The notes under the pieces are model-generated. The model searched no databases, was not told where the DNA came from, and was given only the letters and a program-made list of their open reading frames with translations. Both the position numbers and the translations under genes were made by a program. Positions 32,043 through 42,276 of a stretch of 64,000 nucleotides of DNA are shown piece after piece. Source of the DNA: Trichobilharzia szidati (taxonomy: Eukaryota > Platyhelminthes > Trematoda > Strigeidida > Schistosomatidae); the NCBI GenBank assembly GCA_944472155.2, contig OX235272.1, positions 9,036,354 through 9,100,353 of the forward strand, written 5' to 3'. How positions within the stretch are numbered: position 1 is the first letter of the stretch; each line of letters starts with the position of its first letter.

Positions 32043-32918
32043 TAGGGATTCTAATTTCAGTCGTATATATGTATATATATGTCAACATTCTCCACTTGTT
32101 GGTCAAAATCTTTATGTATATATTTCTTGTATGTAACACGTAAGTCGGTTCGATGTATCATCAGGCAAAAGACACAAACAAAAAATGTCAGGTAACTTTT
32201 GATGACAAAACAGAGTTAAACGGAGAGAACCCTTATCCTCATAAAGTAAGTATAAAAGGCGGTTTTATTTTAACCAACTTAAAAATAAATCCTTTATTTT
32301 TTTTCAACTCTCACAGTGAAACTCATCGAAACTTGTAAATTTGTATACACATTTGTTTGATCAAAATTAAGTACATTTTATTGTTACTTTTCACGTTTCA
32401 AAATTCGTATTTTCTACAATTCATTTTGACTTATTATCTCATAAAGATACACACGAAGCGAATATATATGTAGATATGTAGATATCATTCCAAAATCATT
32501 GAAATAATAAGTTCCTCTGCTTTTTGGATAGAATGTAACTCGCCTCCCTACCCTAACCTACCCTAACGCACCCTTTTTGATGTGATTATTCTCTGTGAAC
32601 TGGGTGGTATAATTGTGGGACTCAGAGAGTGAACACTAACCAACTCATCAGACAAAAAAGTCATCCACAGCATATATTTGATCTGATTAAGAATTGTAGT
32701 TTTCTCTATCAAAAATAACACACACACATACACACAAAAGGAAATGGATCGGAAATTTTCATGCGGTAGAGTTTAACAATTCGAAATTTTTGTATACCAA
32801 TAAACGAATACGAAGCGAAAAAAAATAGTCAAGGATGAAATGTCGAAATTGGTATATTCACAGTGAAGAAACTCTTCAAAAAGAAACAATAATTTTAAAA
32901 TTTAAAATTAAACATTAC
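32043..32918. other. No gene; one telomere-like motif
   Basis: AT-rich, with ACATAC repeats near 32720 and a CCCTAACCTACCCTAACGCA run at about 32552-32571. No protein motif. Confidence 0.45.
32540..32582. repeat. Telomere-like (CCCTAA) tract
   Basis: A short run of CCTACCCTAACCTACCCTAA-type units, close to CCCTAA. Interstitial. Confidence 0.5.
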
Positions 32919-33455
32919 TTTTACGAGTTGATCACGGATTGATATCAGTTAGAGCACTGGAGTACTGGACAGCCAGCTGTTTCATCCTAGTTTGGGAATC
33001 ATTGGCAGTAGGCACCCACCGCTAGGGTTCGAACCAACGACCTTCCGGTTACAAGGTAAGCTAGCTCGTATACCATTCAGCCACTGGGAACCAATTCAAT
33101 GGCTCATGAATTCTAACTTCCATCAATTCGTGATTTAGCGCGACCCCATCCAATGTCGTAGGTGGAACATCCATCCTGGATGGACCTCACTGGTTACGAC
33201 TTCTCACCAGAACTCCAGGAAACTCCATCCTGTAGTAAGTCACTAGCGAGCATCAGAATGGTATACTAGCTTGCCTTGTAACCGGAAGGTCCTGGGTTCG
33301 AACCCCAGTGGGTACGTACTGCCGATGATTTCCAAACTAGGATGAAACAGCTGGCTGTCCAGTACTCCAGTGCTGTATTTCAATGATTCTCTAACTGATA
33401 TCACTCCGTGATCAACTCGTATAAAAAAAACTAACACTTACAAACCAAACTATAG
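32919..33455. repeat. Head-to-head pair of SINE-alpha copies with shared spacer
   Basis: Minus-strand SINE (32919-33092) and plus-strand SINE (33257-33455), each with tRNA-like boxes (plus copy: GGTTCGAACCCC near 33295) and a hammerhead-like block, around a ~165-bp spacer with GCGCGACCCCATCC... Plus-strand block: GTACTG (33316-33321) pairs with CAGTAC (33360-33365); core CCGATGA (T4 changed to C); stem III ACAGC/GCTGT (33347-33358). Minus-strand core CCAATGA. Confidence 0.8.
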
Positions 33456-33469
33456 AAAATTGAAAATTA

Positions 33470-33960
33470 TTTTCCAATTATTATATGTGGGTAAAACTTG
33501 GGTACTGTGGTAGTAAGTAATTCCATATTAGTTTGTTTATTAGATGTATCACACAGTGAAACAGTTGTATTTACTGGATAACAAAGTCTCCAACACAATC
33601 CGTTATTGTTCATAATCATATCAATTATAATCACACAACTTCGAAACTTCACTTTTATAGTTTTCCTAATTCTTCCCTATTCGTCATCGTAGGGGGAAGT
33701 AGAACTTTCCAGATGTTCGGATGGACAGGTTTTGAATCATTCCTATTACACGTATTTCCTGTCAGCTGATTCAATAAATAAAGCTTCCTTTTTTATCAAT
33801 CTCGCCCTCCACCCTGATGTTACATTAAATTTTAAAACTGCTATCTTATCTCATCCAGCCTATTGTATGGTTGTTTGTAATTGCATGTAGTGAGTGCTAT
33901 AGCTGAACAATTCTCCAGATTCAATTCAGCTTTAGATTTTCCCATCGATTGATTCGACCG
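33470..33960 (-). pseudogene. Penelope-like element: nuclease C-terminus and pseudo-LTR
   Basis: Minus-strand coding remains run from about 33920 to 33620 (the region like HAVTRNHIIGWD...KVL of the 4.6 kb copy, worn) and a pseudo-LTR lies at 33475-33620 (CTTGGGTACTGTGGTAGTAAG, then CACAGTGAAACAG). Same family as at 4.6 and 41 kb. Confidence 0.65.
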
Positions 33961-34054
33961 AAGTGCTCGGTCTCAGGTTGATATGTCTGTCGGCTTCTTG
34001 TTCAGATGCTTCGACGATGTTTGGTCATGTAATTCGAAGTTAATTGGTGGATGG

Positions 34055-34135
34055 TGACTAGTAGTGTGGAATCCAGAATAACGCGCATTTCGTCCTATTT
34101 GGGACTCGTCACTGGATGTACCTGCATAGGTGACT
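34055..34135 (-). ncRNA. SM-alpha-type hammerhead, C3 missing
   Basis: On the minus strand: GTACATCCAG (stem I), TGACGA (core, 6 nt where CTGACGA is expected), GTCC-CAAATA-GGAC (stem II), GAAA, TGCGCGT (stem III), TTATT, CTGGAT (stem I partner), TCCAC. It matches the known Schistosoma SM-alpha hammerhead (established knowledge) except for loss of one C in the core and extra bases before CTGGAT. Cleavage is unlikely. Confidence 0.75.
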
Positions 34136-34446
34136 GACTGAATTCAGCGACTCAGGGATTGACTGGTTACCAGGGAACAACAGTCTCGTTGACTTAGAAT
34201 ATGCAGATGATATAGTCCTCCCACCTAGGTGAAGATGCCAACAAAATGCAAAGTCTTCTGAACACACAACTTGAGGAGCAGCAATCTTCGAATGTTTGGC
34301 ATGCGATTCACTCCTGCTGTCAAATGTAAGATGACGGATGCTACAGAACTGGACTACACCGACTCACTTCTAGCTTCAAGATAGGGAGTGAAGTGGTTGG
34401 TGGAGCGTGTTGACCACTTCACTTATTTGAGAAGTTGCATTAGCCA
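34136..34446 (+). pseudogene. LINE A, 5' part of an interrupted copy
   Basis: Plus strand: GLTGYQGTTVSLT... with the LEYADDIVL motif region near 34195-34215, then the NAKSSEHTT... and GIEVVGGACXLFTYLRSCIS region up to 34438. It ends in the 8-bp target duplication ATTAGCCA (34439-34446). It continues at 36293 after LINE B. Confidence 0.75.
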
Positions 34447-36284
34447 TGACAAGTGAAGCAGAACAAGCTGCAGGCAAAGGAGATCTCGCAACACCCTACC
34501 AAACAACTAGGTACTTATCGGGCAAAAGTTTGACACAAATTAAGCCGGTGAAGGATGACAATGGAAAGTCAATCACCAAAGAAGTGGAGCAAAGGAAACA
34601 CTGGGCTGAACACTTCAAGAGCTTTCTAAATCGACCACCACCTCCAACGCGCCCAATAATACCAACAACGGAGACAGAGCTACCAGTGAACACCAACCCC
34701 CGACGAAATCAGAAGTCCTCAAGGCAATCAGGATGCTAAAAGCTGGAAAAGCAGCAGGACCAGATGGAATCCCAGCAGAAGCACTGAAAACGGACCCAGA
34801 GACAACAGCGACTTGGTGACGCCACTACTGGAGAGGATGTGGAAAGAAGGCAAAGTACCCGAGGATTGAAAGAAAGGATACTTATTCAAACTACCAAAGA
34901 AAGGAGACCTAAGTCAATGCAAGAACTGGCGCGGAATTATGCTCCTGTCCATCCCAAGCAAAATACCAAGCTGCATCATCCTGGAGAGAATTAAACATGC
35001 CCTGGATGAAAAACTTCGACCAGAACAGGCTGGATTCAGGAGAAACAAGTCATGCATTGATCAGATCGTCACATTACGGATCATCATTGAACAAAGTTTG
35101 GAATGGCAGTCACCTCTCTATCTCAACTTCATCGACTTTGAAAACGTCTTCAGCAGAAAGCGTCGATCGAGAGATGATTTGGAAACTACTTCGCTACTAC
35201 GGGGTGCCACCGACAATTATACATCTTATCCGACAGCTGTACAACAATACTGCATGCCAAGTAATCCACAACGGGAAACTTACGGAATCCTTCGAAGTGA
35301 GGACAGGAGTAAGACAAGATGGCTGGCTGCCTACTATCGCCAATAATTTTCCTGATTGCAGTAGACTGAATAATGCGACAAACAGCGGGCAATGAGGAAA
35401 CAGGCATAAAATGGACTCACACAAAATACTTGGAGGATCTGGACTTCATCGATGATATATGTCTGATTTCCCACAAACTGGAAGATATGCAAGCGAAAAG
35501 TAACAAGTTGGAAGAAGAAGCATCCAGAGAAGATAGGACTACAGGTGAACATAGAGAAAACAGAGGTGATGAAGATTCCTTGACAAGAACAACAACAACA
35601 GACAACAATCAGCATAAATGGAAGGAACCTGAAAGAAACAACCTGTTTTACCTACTCACCTGGGAAGCATCGTTTCAACTACAGGCGGAACTGACGAGGA
35701 TATCAAAGCAAGAATCGGAAAAGCAAGACAAGCTTTCACTACTCTCAAGTTTGTGTGGAGGTCAACAGCACTCAACATCAAAATGAAAATAAGATCCGGA
35801 TTTTCAACTCCAATGTCAAGTCAGTGCTACTATACGGATCAGGGACTTGGCACGTCATAAAGAGCATTTCAGACAAACTACAGACCTTCATTAACAGTTG
35901 TCTTCGCTCAATACCACTCAAGATCAGATGGCTAGAAAAGATCAGCAACAGTGATCTCTGGGAGCGAACCAACCAACCAGGAACCGATTGTGAAACAAAT
36001 AGGCAGGAAGAAATGGAGATTGATTGGCTGGTCATACTGTGAGGAAACAAACCATCAAGTGACATCACTAGACAAGCCATTGCTCGAGTGGAACCCGAAA
36101 GGGAAGCGGCGAGTTGGTCGTCAGTTCGAGGGTGGGTGACTTGGAGGAGGTGATGTGAAGAGGAGATGGAAACGTGTGGGCAGACATGGAGCCAGGTGAA
36201 GACTCTAGCAGAGAACTGAACGCAGTGGAGACGCATGGCTGAAGCCCTATGTTCCTCCAGGAATTAAAAGAAACAATAATAATA
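34447..36284 (+). pseudogene. LINE B (RTE-like), largest copy, nested in LINE A
   Basis: Plus strand domains: linker with KHWAEHFKSFLNRPPPP (34590-34650), RT start EVLKAIRMLKAGKAAGPDGI (34710-34770), LPKKGDLSQCKNWRGIMLLS (34895-34955), EQAGFRRNKSCIDQI (35020-35070), FIDFENVF (35130-35155), then the DFIDDICLISHKLED palm motif with IDD for the usual ADD (near 35440-35480), NIEKTEVMK-type region (35545), TWHVIKSISDKLQTFINSCL (35845-35900), and a 3' end GTTCCTCCAGGAATTAAAAG plus (AAT)n. Flanked by the duplication ATTAGCCA (34439-34446 and 36285-36292). It has several frameshifts and is 5'-truncated (no endonuclease). Confidence 0.9.
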
Positions 36285-36292
36285 ATTAGCCA

Positions 36293-37115
36293 ACGCCAAC
36301 GGGTTGATCGCTGACGGAATCTCATCACGGATGCAGAAGGCTCGTTTGGCATATGGCTGCCAACTTACGCCATCTTTGGTGTAGAAATGATATCCGGCTG
36401 GCCATCGACCAAAGAGCGCGTGCAATGCTCAGCAGTCTGATCCGTCTTCCTTTATGAATGTGGGTGAGACATGGACATCGATAGAAGAAGACGTGAAAAG
36501 GTTGACTCCATCTCCCGGGTTAGGTGGTATAACACGATAAGTAATATTGAGGTTGGGCGTCTGTTGAGTGCTAGGTAAGGAGGGTAAGTCAATCGACGAG
36601 ATTCTGAAGCAGCTGCATCGACTAAGATGGTTGGGACGTGTGTTACTCATGCCTAGTCCTCGATCGCCTTCCTCGACAATGGGCAATGTTAGCTGACATA
36701 GGATCGATGAAGTTGGAAAAAAGCTAGTGTGTGGTCGAACCAAGATACAGCTTTAGCAGTCAATGGAATCCACAACAGTTAGTTGAAGCTAGCCACATGG
36801 GAGTTGCAGACTTCCTGGTTGAGGTCCTCTGGATAGTAAAAACCAATGGTTGGAGGGAGATAATTGGTTATATAGCTAAAAAATCGCTATTAGTAGCCGG
36901 TGAAGATGCATCCTTTCCTTGTGATCTATAATATCCAATAAAATTCTATTGTTTTTCCATATTACCATTCTTTTTGCCTCACATTTCTGTTTATTATCTC
37001 TCCCCATCTTTTGAATCTCTCTTAACTCTTTTCTCTTGGTTTGTGTACTACTAGGAAGGAGAGTGTGGCAACTTGAACTGGTGCATATCTATGCAAAGTT
37101 CTACGTTGAAACCAG
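36293..37115 (+). pseudogene. LINE A, 3' part of the interrupted copy
   Basis: Continues from 34438: NGLIADGISSRMQKARLAYG (36300-36360), MNVGETWTS (36455), SIDEILKQLHRLRWLGRVLL (36590-36650), PRSPSSTMGN (36655-36685), then the 3' UTR to about 37115, similar to 16905-17210 read on the minus strand. Confidence 0.8.
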
Positions 37116-37929
37116 TAAGTCAGTCGGTTAGTCTACCGCTGTACACCACTTCAACAAGAAAATGGACGAAAAATATCGTAGACAACCAACTGAGTCTTGT
37201 TTCAAATAGAATGACACAGTGTCATACAATATGGTGTCGATGAATGTTTTCCTTGAAGATTCTATACAGGATGAAACATTTTGCAAGAAACTGAGCTGAG
37301 AATTCTGTATTGTGTGTGCTAAATATAATTTGTTAACGAAGTCAACATCAGCTAGGTAGTTGGTACATTCCTGTATTTATGTCTTGGAAACTGACGGTAT
37401 CGACGTTCGCGATTTGTACGGAGTATACTAACGCAGGATGTTATACCAACAACTTCTATAGTTTTCGCTCTTCGTGTACCAAAGATAAAGTAAAAGACCA
37501 GATTTAGTCGTCCAAAGTACGCGATATATTTCGGGACCAAACAGTAAACCGTATCGAGTGCTTGACTAGCTAGTGATCGTGCACGCACGTGACACGACGG
37601 AGTACCAAATGGCAAGGATGCTTGACCGGAAGCCTTCAGATAAACAAGTCGACTTAAACAGTGAGGGTCAGCATCCAATGTTGAGTGATGATTGCTGTGG
37701 TCAATAATTTTGGGGAATTATTTACCGATACAATGTGATAAATGGGTGAGAGAGTTCCACAACTATTTCCATCCAGTCAAGGATCAAACCTTAATAAGAT
37801 TACAAGGTGTATTAAACAGGAAGATCAGATAAAAAACAGACACTGTAGGATCATAATAACTGAGAAAATTGATGCTTTTTGTGCAATAACTGGATTAAAA
37901 GTGCAGTGAGTGACTGAATGGTTTCAACA
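37116..37929. other. No gene recognised
   Basis: An ORF at 37352-37678 (minus, 108 codons) has no motif I can name. The 17-mer GGTATCGACGTTCGCGA at 37396-37412 recurs at the far right end of the window. Confidence 0.45.
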
Positions 37930-38335
37930 TAGAACTTCACACAGATGTGCAACAGTAAGAGTTGCTGCACTCCATGGAGCAAGAGAAGAGGGTAAAGAGA
38001 GATTCAACCAAAGATAGATACTAAACAGAAGTGTGAGTGAGGGAAAAAGCATAGAAATATGGAAGAACAATTGAATTTTATTGGACATGGTAAATCACAA
38101 AGAGTGAATGCATCTGTGCGAGAATGATTTTGAGCCATAACACCGATTGTCCCCAGCCTTCATTGGTTTTTACTATCCCGAGGACCCTAACCAGGAAGTC
38201 TACACCTTCCTACGTGGCTGGCTGGCTGGCTTAGACTAACTGTTGTGGATTTCACTGACTGATGAAGCCATGTTTTGGTTTGACCACCACTAGCTCCTTT
38301 AACAACCTGATCCCATATTCGAGTGTGGTAATAAT
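37930..38335 (-). pseudogene. LINE A 3' fragment
   Basis: Matches 17030-17415 (CATCTGTG, GATTTTGAGCCATAACACCG, GAAGCCATGTTTTGGTTTGA). It contains mainly the 3' UTR and the last coding part. Confidence 0.75.
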
Positions 38336-38338
38336 AAA

Positions 38339-38581
38339 ATATAGAAAATCAAAACAAGTGATTCAGCGAAGAGACTCTTTTCAACGAATTTATTATCAAG
38401 CTATACAATAGTATATAAACATGGTTTTTAAGAAGTTATATCCGGTGAGGGAATTGAATCATAGGTGTGCATACACAAAATAATAATAATAGTATGAAAT
38501 GCAATTAAAACTAAAATGTTTGTGATTATAATCATAGTTAAATGTCAAGTGGCAAAACAATTAATGTCATATATAGAATAA
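38339..38581 (-). repeat. PLE pseudo-LTR, left outer arm
   Basis: About 243 bp that is the inverted counterpart of 39670-39925 (GTTTTGCCACTTGACATTTA, TGCACACCTATGATTCAATT, AAAGAGTCTCTTCGCTGAAT on the other arm). Few mismatches. Together with 39670-39925 it encloses about 1.1 kb. Confidence 0.85.
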
Positions 38582-38760
38582 TTCTCCATAGCCTGCACCT
38601 TTAAAGTCACTTACAAGGCAAAGAGTAATTTACTCAAATCCCTACGTTCCCAACTCATCTGTGTTGCTGAAGCTTTGGCTATCGAAACAGAAAAGCCAGA
38701 TCTCTGTGTTCATTCAACCCCTCTAACTTTCATGGTCTTAATCGCTCTATGCTAAAGTAT
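38582..38760 (+). pseudogene. PLE GIY-YIG C-terminal fragment
   Basis: Plus strand: KVTYKAKSNLLKSLRSQLIC, VAEALAIETEKPDLCVH, which aligns with the IAEAVGIQINKP-type C-terminus of PLE nucleases. The remaining nuclease is missing. Confidence 0.65.
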
Positions 38761-38944
38761 GGTAATCCCCAAACATATTTTAGCTCTACCAATTTTTCAT
38801 TTTTTCATTTTTGTCTATTCAATTTGTATACTCTTCCTTATTACGTCAATTGTTACTATTCCTACTCTCACTTTTAATTATCCCCGGTATTATTTCACTT
38901 GTTCGACTTGTCATTCTAAATCAATTCCTTTTTACAACGTTAAA

Positions 38945-39478
38945 TTCTATGCTATTAAATTTCACAGTTTTTGTTCAGCGAAGAAATTTCTTTTCAACGA
39001 CTTCATTTTCAAGCTGTACAGTCGTATTTATATTACATAAAAGGTCATTAAGTGGCACTAAATAATTGCTCAGTCAATATACATATATGTGATAAGAATA
39101 ACGATTATTAAAAACCTTATAAGGGGTAGAGTTGAAGTGGATAAATTACAAAATTATTAAAGATTGTTTTATAAGTGAATTGAAAAATGTTTTAAAAAGG
39201 TCAAGTGTTGTCTAAAAAATTTTATCAAATAAAAGTACGATTACGATAAGAATGAAGATGTGAAGTGAAGTGGAAAGAATTCAAGTGGTAAAATAAAATA
39301 AAGTAAAAACTAGAAAGAACATTACTATGACCAAGGTAAAGAAAGGGGTGTGACAAAACGTTTTTGAACACATAATTTAGGTTTCTTAATGACCTTTTAT
39401 GTAATATAAATACGACTGTACAGCTTGAAAATGAAGTCGTTGAAAAGAAATTTCTTCGCTGAACAAAAACTGTGTTTT
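38945..39478. repeat. Nested inner inverted repeat (second pair of pLTR pieces)
   Basis: 38950-39050 (TTTTTGTTCAGCGAAGAAAT... to AAAAGGTCATTAAG) is repeated inverted at 39385-39478. Each arm is about 95 bp. The arms lie inside the larger inverted pair of 38339-38581 and 39670-39925, giving a palindrome within a palindrome. Confidence 0.8.
39421..39461 (+). ncRNA. Hammerhead-like hairpin in PLE pLTR, core substituted
   Basis: CAGC (39421-39424) pairs with GCTG (39458-39461); core TTGAAAA for CTGANGA; GTTGAAA; stem III AAGAA/TTCTT. The inverted partner (38977-39017) has the same bases. See also 39850-39891. Confidence 0.4.
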
Positions 39479-39599
39479 TACTTATGAATAAATGGGTATT
39501 AAATTTCACACAATATTACGTAACGCTTTTATTTTATTCGATTTATCTACTAATCTTATAATTGCACACCCTTTCCAACATCTATACACCTTATGAATT

Positions 39600-39669
39600 A
39601 TTCTAACTGATGTCAGCTCATGATGAAATCCTCCATGCAATCAAACAAAATCCCTACAAAACCAATACT
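39600..39669 (+). repeat. SINE-alpha 3' tail
   Basis: AACTGATGTCAGCTCATGAT, then CAAACAAAATCCCTACAAAA, as at 4.47 kb. It sits directly at the left edge of the right outer arm. Confidence 0.65.
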
Positions 39670-39925
39670 TGAATATTCTATATATGACATTAATTGTTTT
39701 GCCACTTGACATTTAACTATGATTATAATCACAAACATTTTAGTTTTAATTGCATTTCATACTATTATTATTATTTTGTGTATGCACACCTATGATTCAA
39801 TTCCCTCACCGGATATAACTTCTTAAAAACCATGTTTATATACTATTGTATAGCTTGATAATAAATTCGTTGAAAAGAGTCTCTTCGCTGAATCACCACT
39901 TGTTTTGATTTTCTATGTGTTAAAA
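39670..39925 (+). repeat. PLE pseudo-LTR, right outer arm
   Basis: Inverted counterpart of 38339-38581. It includes a hammerhead-like hairpin (39850-39891): AGC/GCT stem I, TTGATAA core, GTTGAAA, stem III AAGAG/CTCTT. Relative to the inner arms, stem III changes from AAGAA/TTCTT to AAGAG/CTCTT while pairing is kept. Confidence 0.85.
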
Positions 39926-40180
39926 TGGGAATTTTGAATAATAAAATAGACGGGAAATTCGGAAGAAATCACAGTAGGTTTATAATTACTAAAAAGCTCC
40001 ATTTGAAAACTCCTTCAAAGTCATATACTACAAGATGCAATAAAACCTCTCAAAGGGAGTGAAATGAAGGTGTCTGGCTGGGAATAACTGAGGCACAAAC
40101 GATGAAAAAGTTCAAGCATAAACTATGTGTATCCAAAAGAAGTATAACCAACTGTCGTCCGTACCATGGCCATCAGAAAG
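39926..40180. other. No feature recognised
   Basis: AT-rich; no recognisable repeat or ORF. Confidence 0.35.
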
Positions 40181-40184
40181 CAGT

Positions 40185-40255
40185 GGAATCCAGGATGCAT
40201 ATTTCTTCCTATATGGGACTCGTCACTGCATGTATCTGCATTCTGAATGTGAGTA
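40185..40255 (-). ncRNA. SM-alpha-type hammerhead relic
   Basis: Minus strand: ATGCAGTGACGAGTCCCATA, then TAGGAAGAAATATGCATC, then CTGGATTCCACTG. Same layout as at 34.07 kb, but GACGAAA has become GAAGAAA, stem I is broken (ATGCAG versus CTGGAT), and core C3 is missing. Dead. Confidence 0.65.
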
Positions 40256-40909
40256 ATTTGTATTGGGAGAAGTCGAATGACTCACACGCGTAGTTGCAAT
40301 TTTATTTCTAGATAAAATTAGAGGTGATTTAGTATGACTACCTTTTCGACTTTGAATGAGTACTACTACACAAAACAGTATATTTTTCGGGTTTAAAGGC
40401 AAGATAAGCTGACCAGCTAATTTTTGTAAGAAATTAAATTCAGTGGTAGGCTAGGCAGAATGGATGTAAATATTTCACTACAAAGTTATACTACTAACAA
40501 GTAGTATGAAATATAAGTTACAATTTCTAGAAAAGGATATTCTTTGATTTGGTTGTGTTTTCTGAGATGGCAGCTGATTTAATTTCGATGCTTTCACTGT
40601 CCTTCTAAACAATATCTTCAGCGCAGGTTTCAGTGGGAAATGAATTTATTTGAATTCTTTCCCTATGACTGATATATATATATATATTTGTATCTTCTGA
40701 CAACCAATTACAACAGTGGTTGTAAGGAGATGCAATTATATCATTGTTCATGGAGAATTCAAACAATTTCATTTCATATAAAAGCTTGTGTTGAAAATGT
40801 TATCTAGACGGATAACGACAGCTTCGCGTTGAAATCGGCGGAATTTTCGGAGAAAAAGACTAAATAGAAGTCATCCACCTGAGCTACAAATCTTGTCCAT
40901 TATTTCAAT
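40256..40909. other. No feature recognised
   Basis: AT-rich with a short TA tract near 40674-40688. Confidence 0.4.
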
Positions 40910-42015
40910 GAGCATATGTGTAAGACTTGGGCAGCATTGTGGAAATATGGAATTCCATATTAATTTGTTTATTAAATATATATTACACAGTGAGTGAAGC
41001 AGTATCAACTTTACTGGATGACGAGGTTTCGAACACAACTTATTATCGTTCATTATCATATCATCAGTTATAATCACACAACTTCGAAACTTCACTTTTA
41101 TGGTTTTCTTTATTCTCCCCTTTTTGTCGTTGTATGGGTAGTAGAATTTTCCAGATGTCTGAGTGGACAGGTTTTGAATCATTCCTATTACACGTATTTC
41201 CTGTCAGCTGATTCAATAAATAAAGCTTCGTTGTCATCAATCTCGCCCTCCACTCTGCTGGTACATTAAATTTTAAAACTGTCATCTCCCATCCATCCTA
41301 TTGTATGGTTGTGTTGTGTAATTGCATGTAGTGAGTGCTTTAGCTGAACTATCCTATTCTCTAGGTTTTTTATCTTATTATCAGGGTCAACCAATCTAGA
41401 TTTTGTTAGGTTTCTATGCTCGGCTAGTCTGACTGACTGCCCCCGTTATACTACTCCGACCTATGTATTTGACCTGACAATCATTACAGACAGGGTATTA
41501 GATAAACTGAATTGTTTTTTTTCTAATGGGCTGCACAGGATTGATCCTTTAAACGACGAAGCTTGTTTCTAATTGAATTTGCAGGTGATTGAGTGCCAGC
41601 GACTTATATTGCTGTATACATTGTTAAGAATCCTCCGCAAGATGGTTTCCGAGCTTCCTTCTTTGTGTGGAATTACTACTGATGATGATTTAAATTCCCT
41701 ACTGCTGATGTTGTCATAATCCTCTTCATGTTTGACAAGCATGTCATCATTAATATTATTATTATTATTTTATTTTTACATCTCCCTACATACTTTCCGA
41801 CTAATTTATCAAGGTAACTATTAAGTTTCAAAGCTTCTCCTCTTATATGCCTCGCTTCCTGTCTCAGATTTCCCTTGACACTAATTGGTTTTTGTGCCCT
41901 ATTGACACTTAAACATTTCACCAATCCTATTTTTGTATTGACATAGAGTGAGGTTTGGGGATCATCGGAAATCCAAATATCGCTGTGAATGTGTGGATTT
42001 CCCATTTTCTTTCCT
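40910..42015 (-). pseudogene. Penelope-like element: linker, GIY-YIG and pseudo-LTR
   Basis: Minus strand, right to left: a frame at 41676-42005 with KIGLVKCLSVNRAQKPISVK, RGEALKLNSYLDKLVGKYVG (cf. the 5.1-5.4 kb copy), the worn GIY-YIG region (41390-41600), the C-terminal WRARLMTTKLYLLNQLTG and CNRNDS region (41064-41285) and a pseudo-LTR (40920-41100: TTATTATCGTTCATTATCAT, CTTCACTCACTG on the minus strand). Frames shift at least three times. Nuclease function lost. Confidence 0.75.
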
Positions 42016-42084
42016 TTTTATGCAACAATTTAACTTTGGGAGCTCCCCATCCTGACTTTCCAATTCATAAATAGGAAAGAATAA

Positions 42085-42220
42085 AGGATACTTTAAAATG
42101 AAAGTTTCGAAGTTGTATGGTTATAATTGAGGATATGATTATGAACAATAGTGAATTGTGTTCGAAACCTCGTCATTCAGTACACAGTAATACTGTTCCA
42201 CTCACTATGTGTGATATACC
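42085..42220 (+). repeat. PLE pseudo-LTR, left of the Merlin insertion
   Basis: This is the inverted counterpart of 40960-41100 (GAAGTTGTATGGTTATAATT, GATTATGAACAATAGTGAAT, GTTCGAAACCTCGTCA). It ends at TGTGATATACC with the 8-bp target GATATACC. The other side resumes at 43376 with TAGTAAACAAAAAATAATAT, so the two form one broken pLTR. Confidence 0.75.
42213..42220. repeat. Target-site duplication, left
   Basis: GATATACC, identical to the 8 bp at 43368-43375. Merlin elements make 8- to 9-bp duplications. Confidence 0.9.
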
Positions 42221-42276
42221 GGCGAAGTTCTACAATAGAGTCCCAAGGTTGTGAATGTTCCAATGACCTTGAACGC

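Noticed and set aside
34939..35395. Two overlapping plus-strand ORFs as separate genes
   Set aside because: One is LINE B RT in frame and the other is its shadow; the frameshift makes each appear for a while.
40990..41060. Hammerhead in the pLTR at 41 kb (minus-strand CTGATGA, GAAA, GTC)
   Set aside because: The order is right, but stem I cannot form, and the sister copies have TTGATAT or TTGAGGA in place of CTGATGA, so it is probably chance.
42151..42276. Upstream extension of the Merlin ORF
   Set aside because: The frame is open to 42151, but 42151-42220 lies in the host PLE pLTR and 42221-42276 covers the inverted repeat; the transposase should start at 42277 or 42322.
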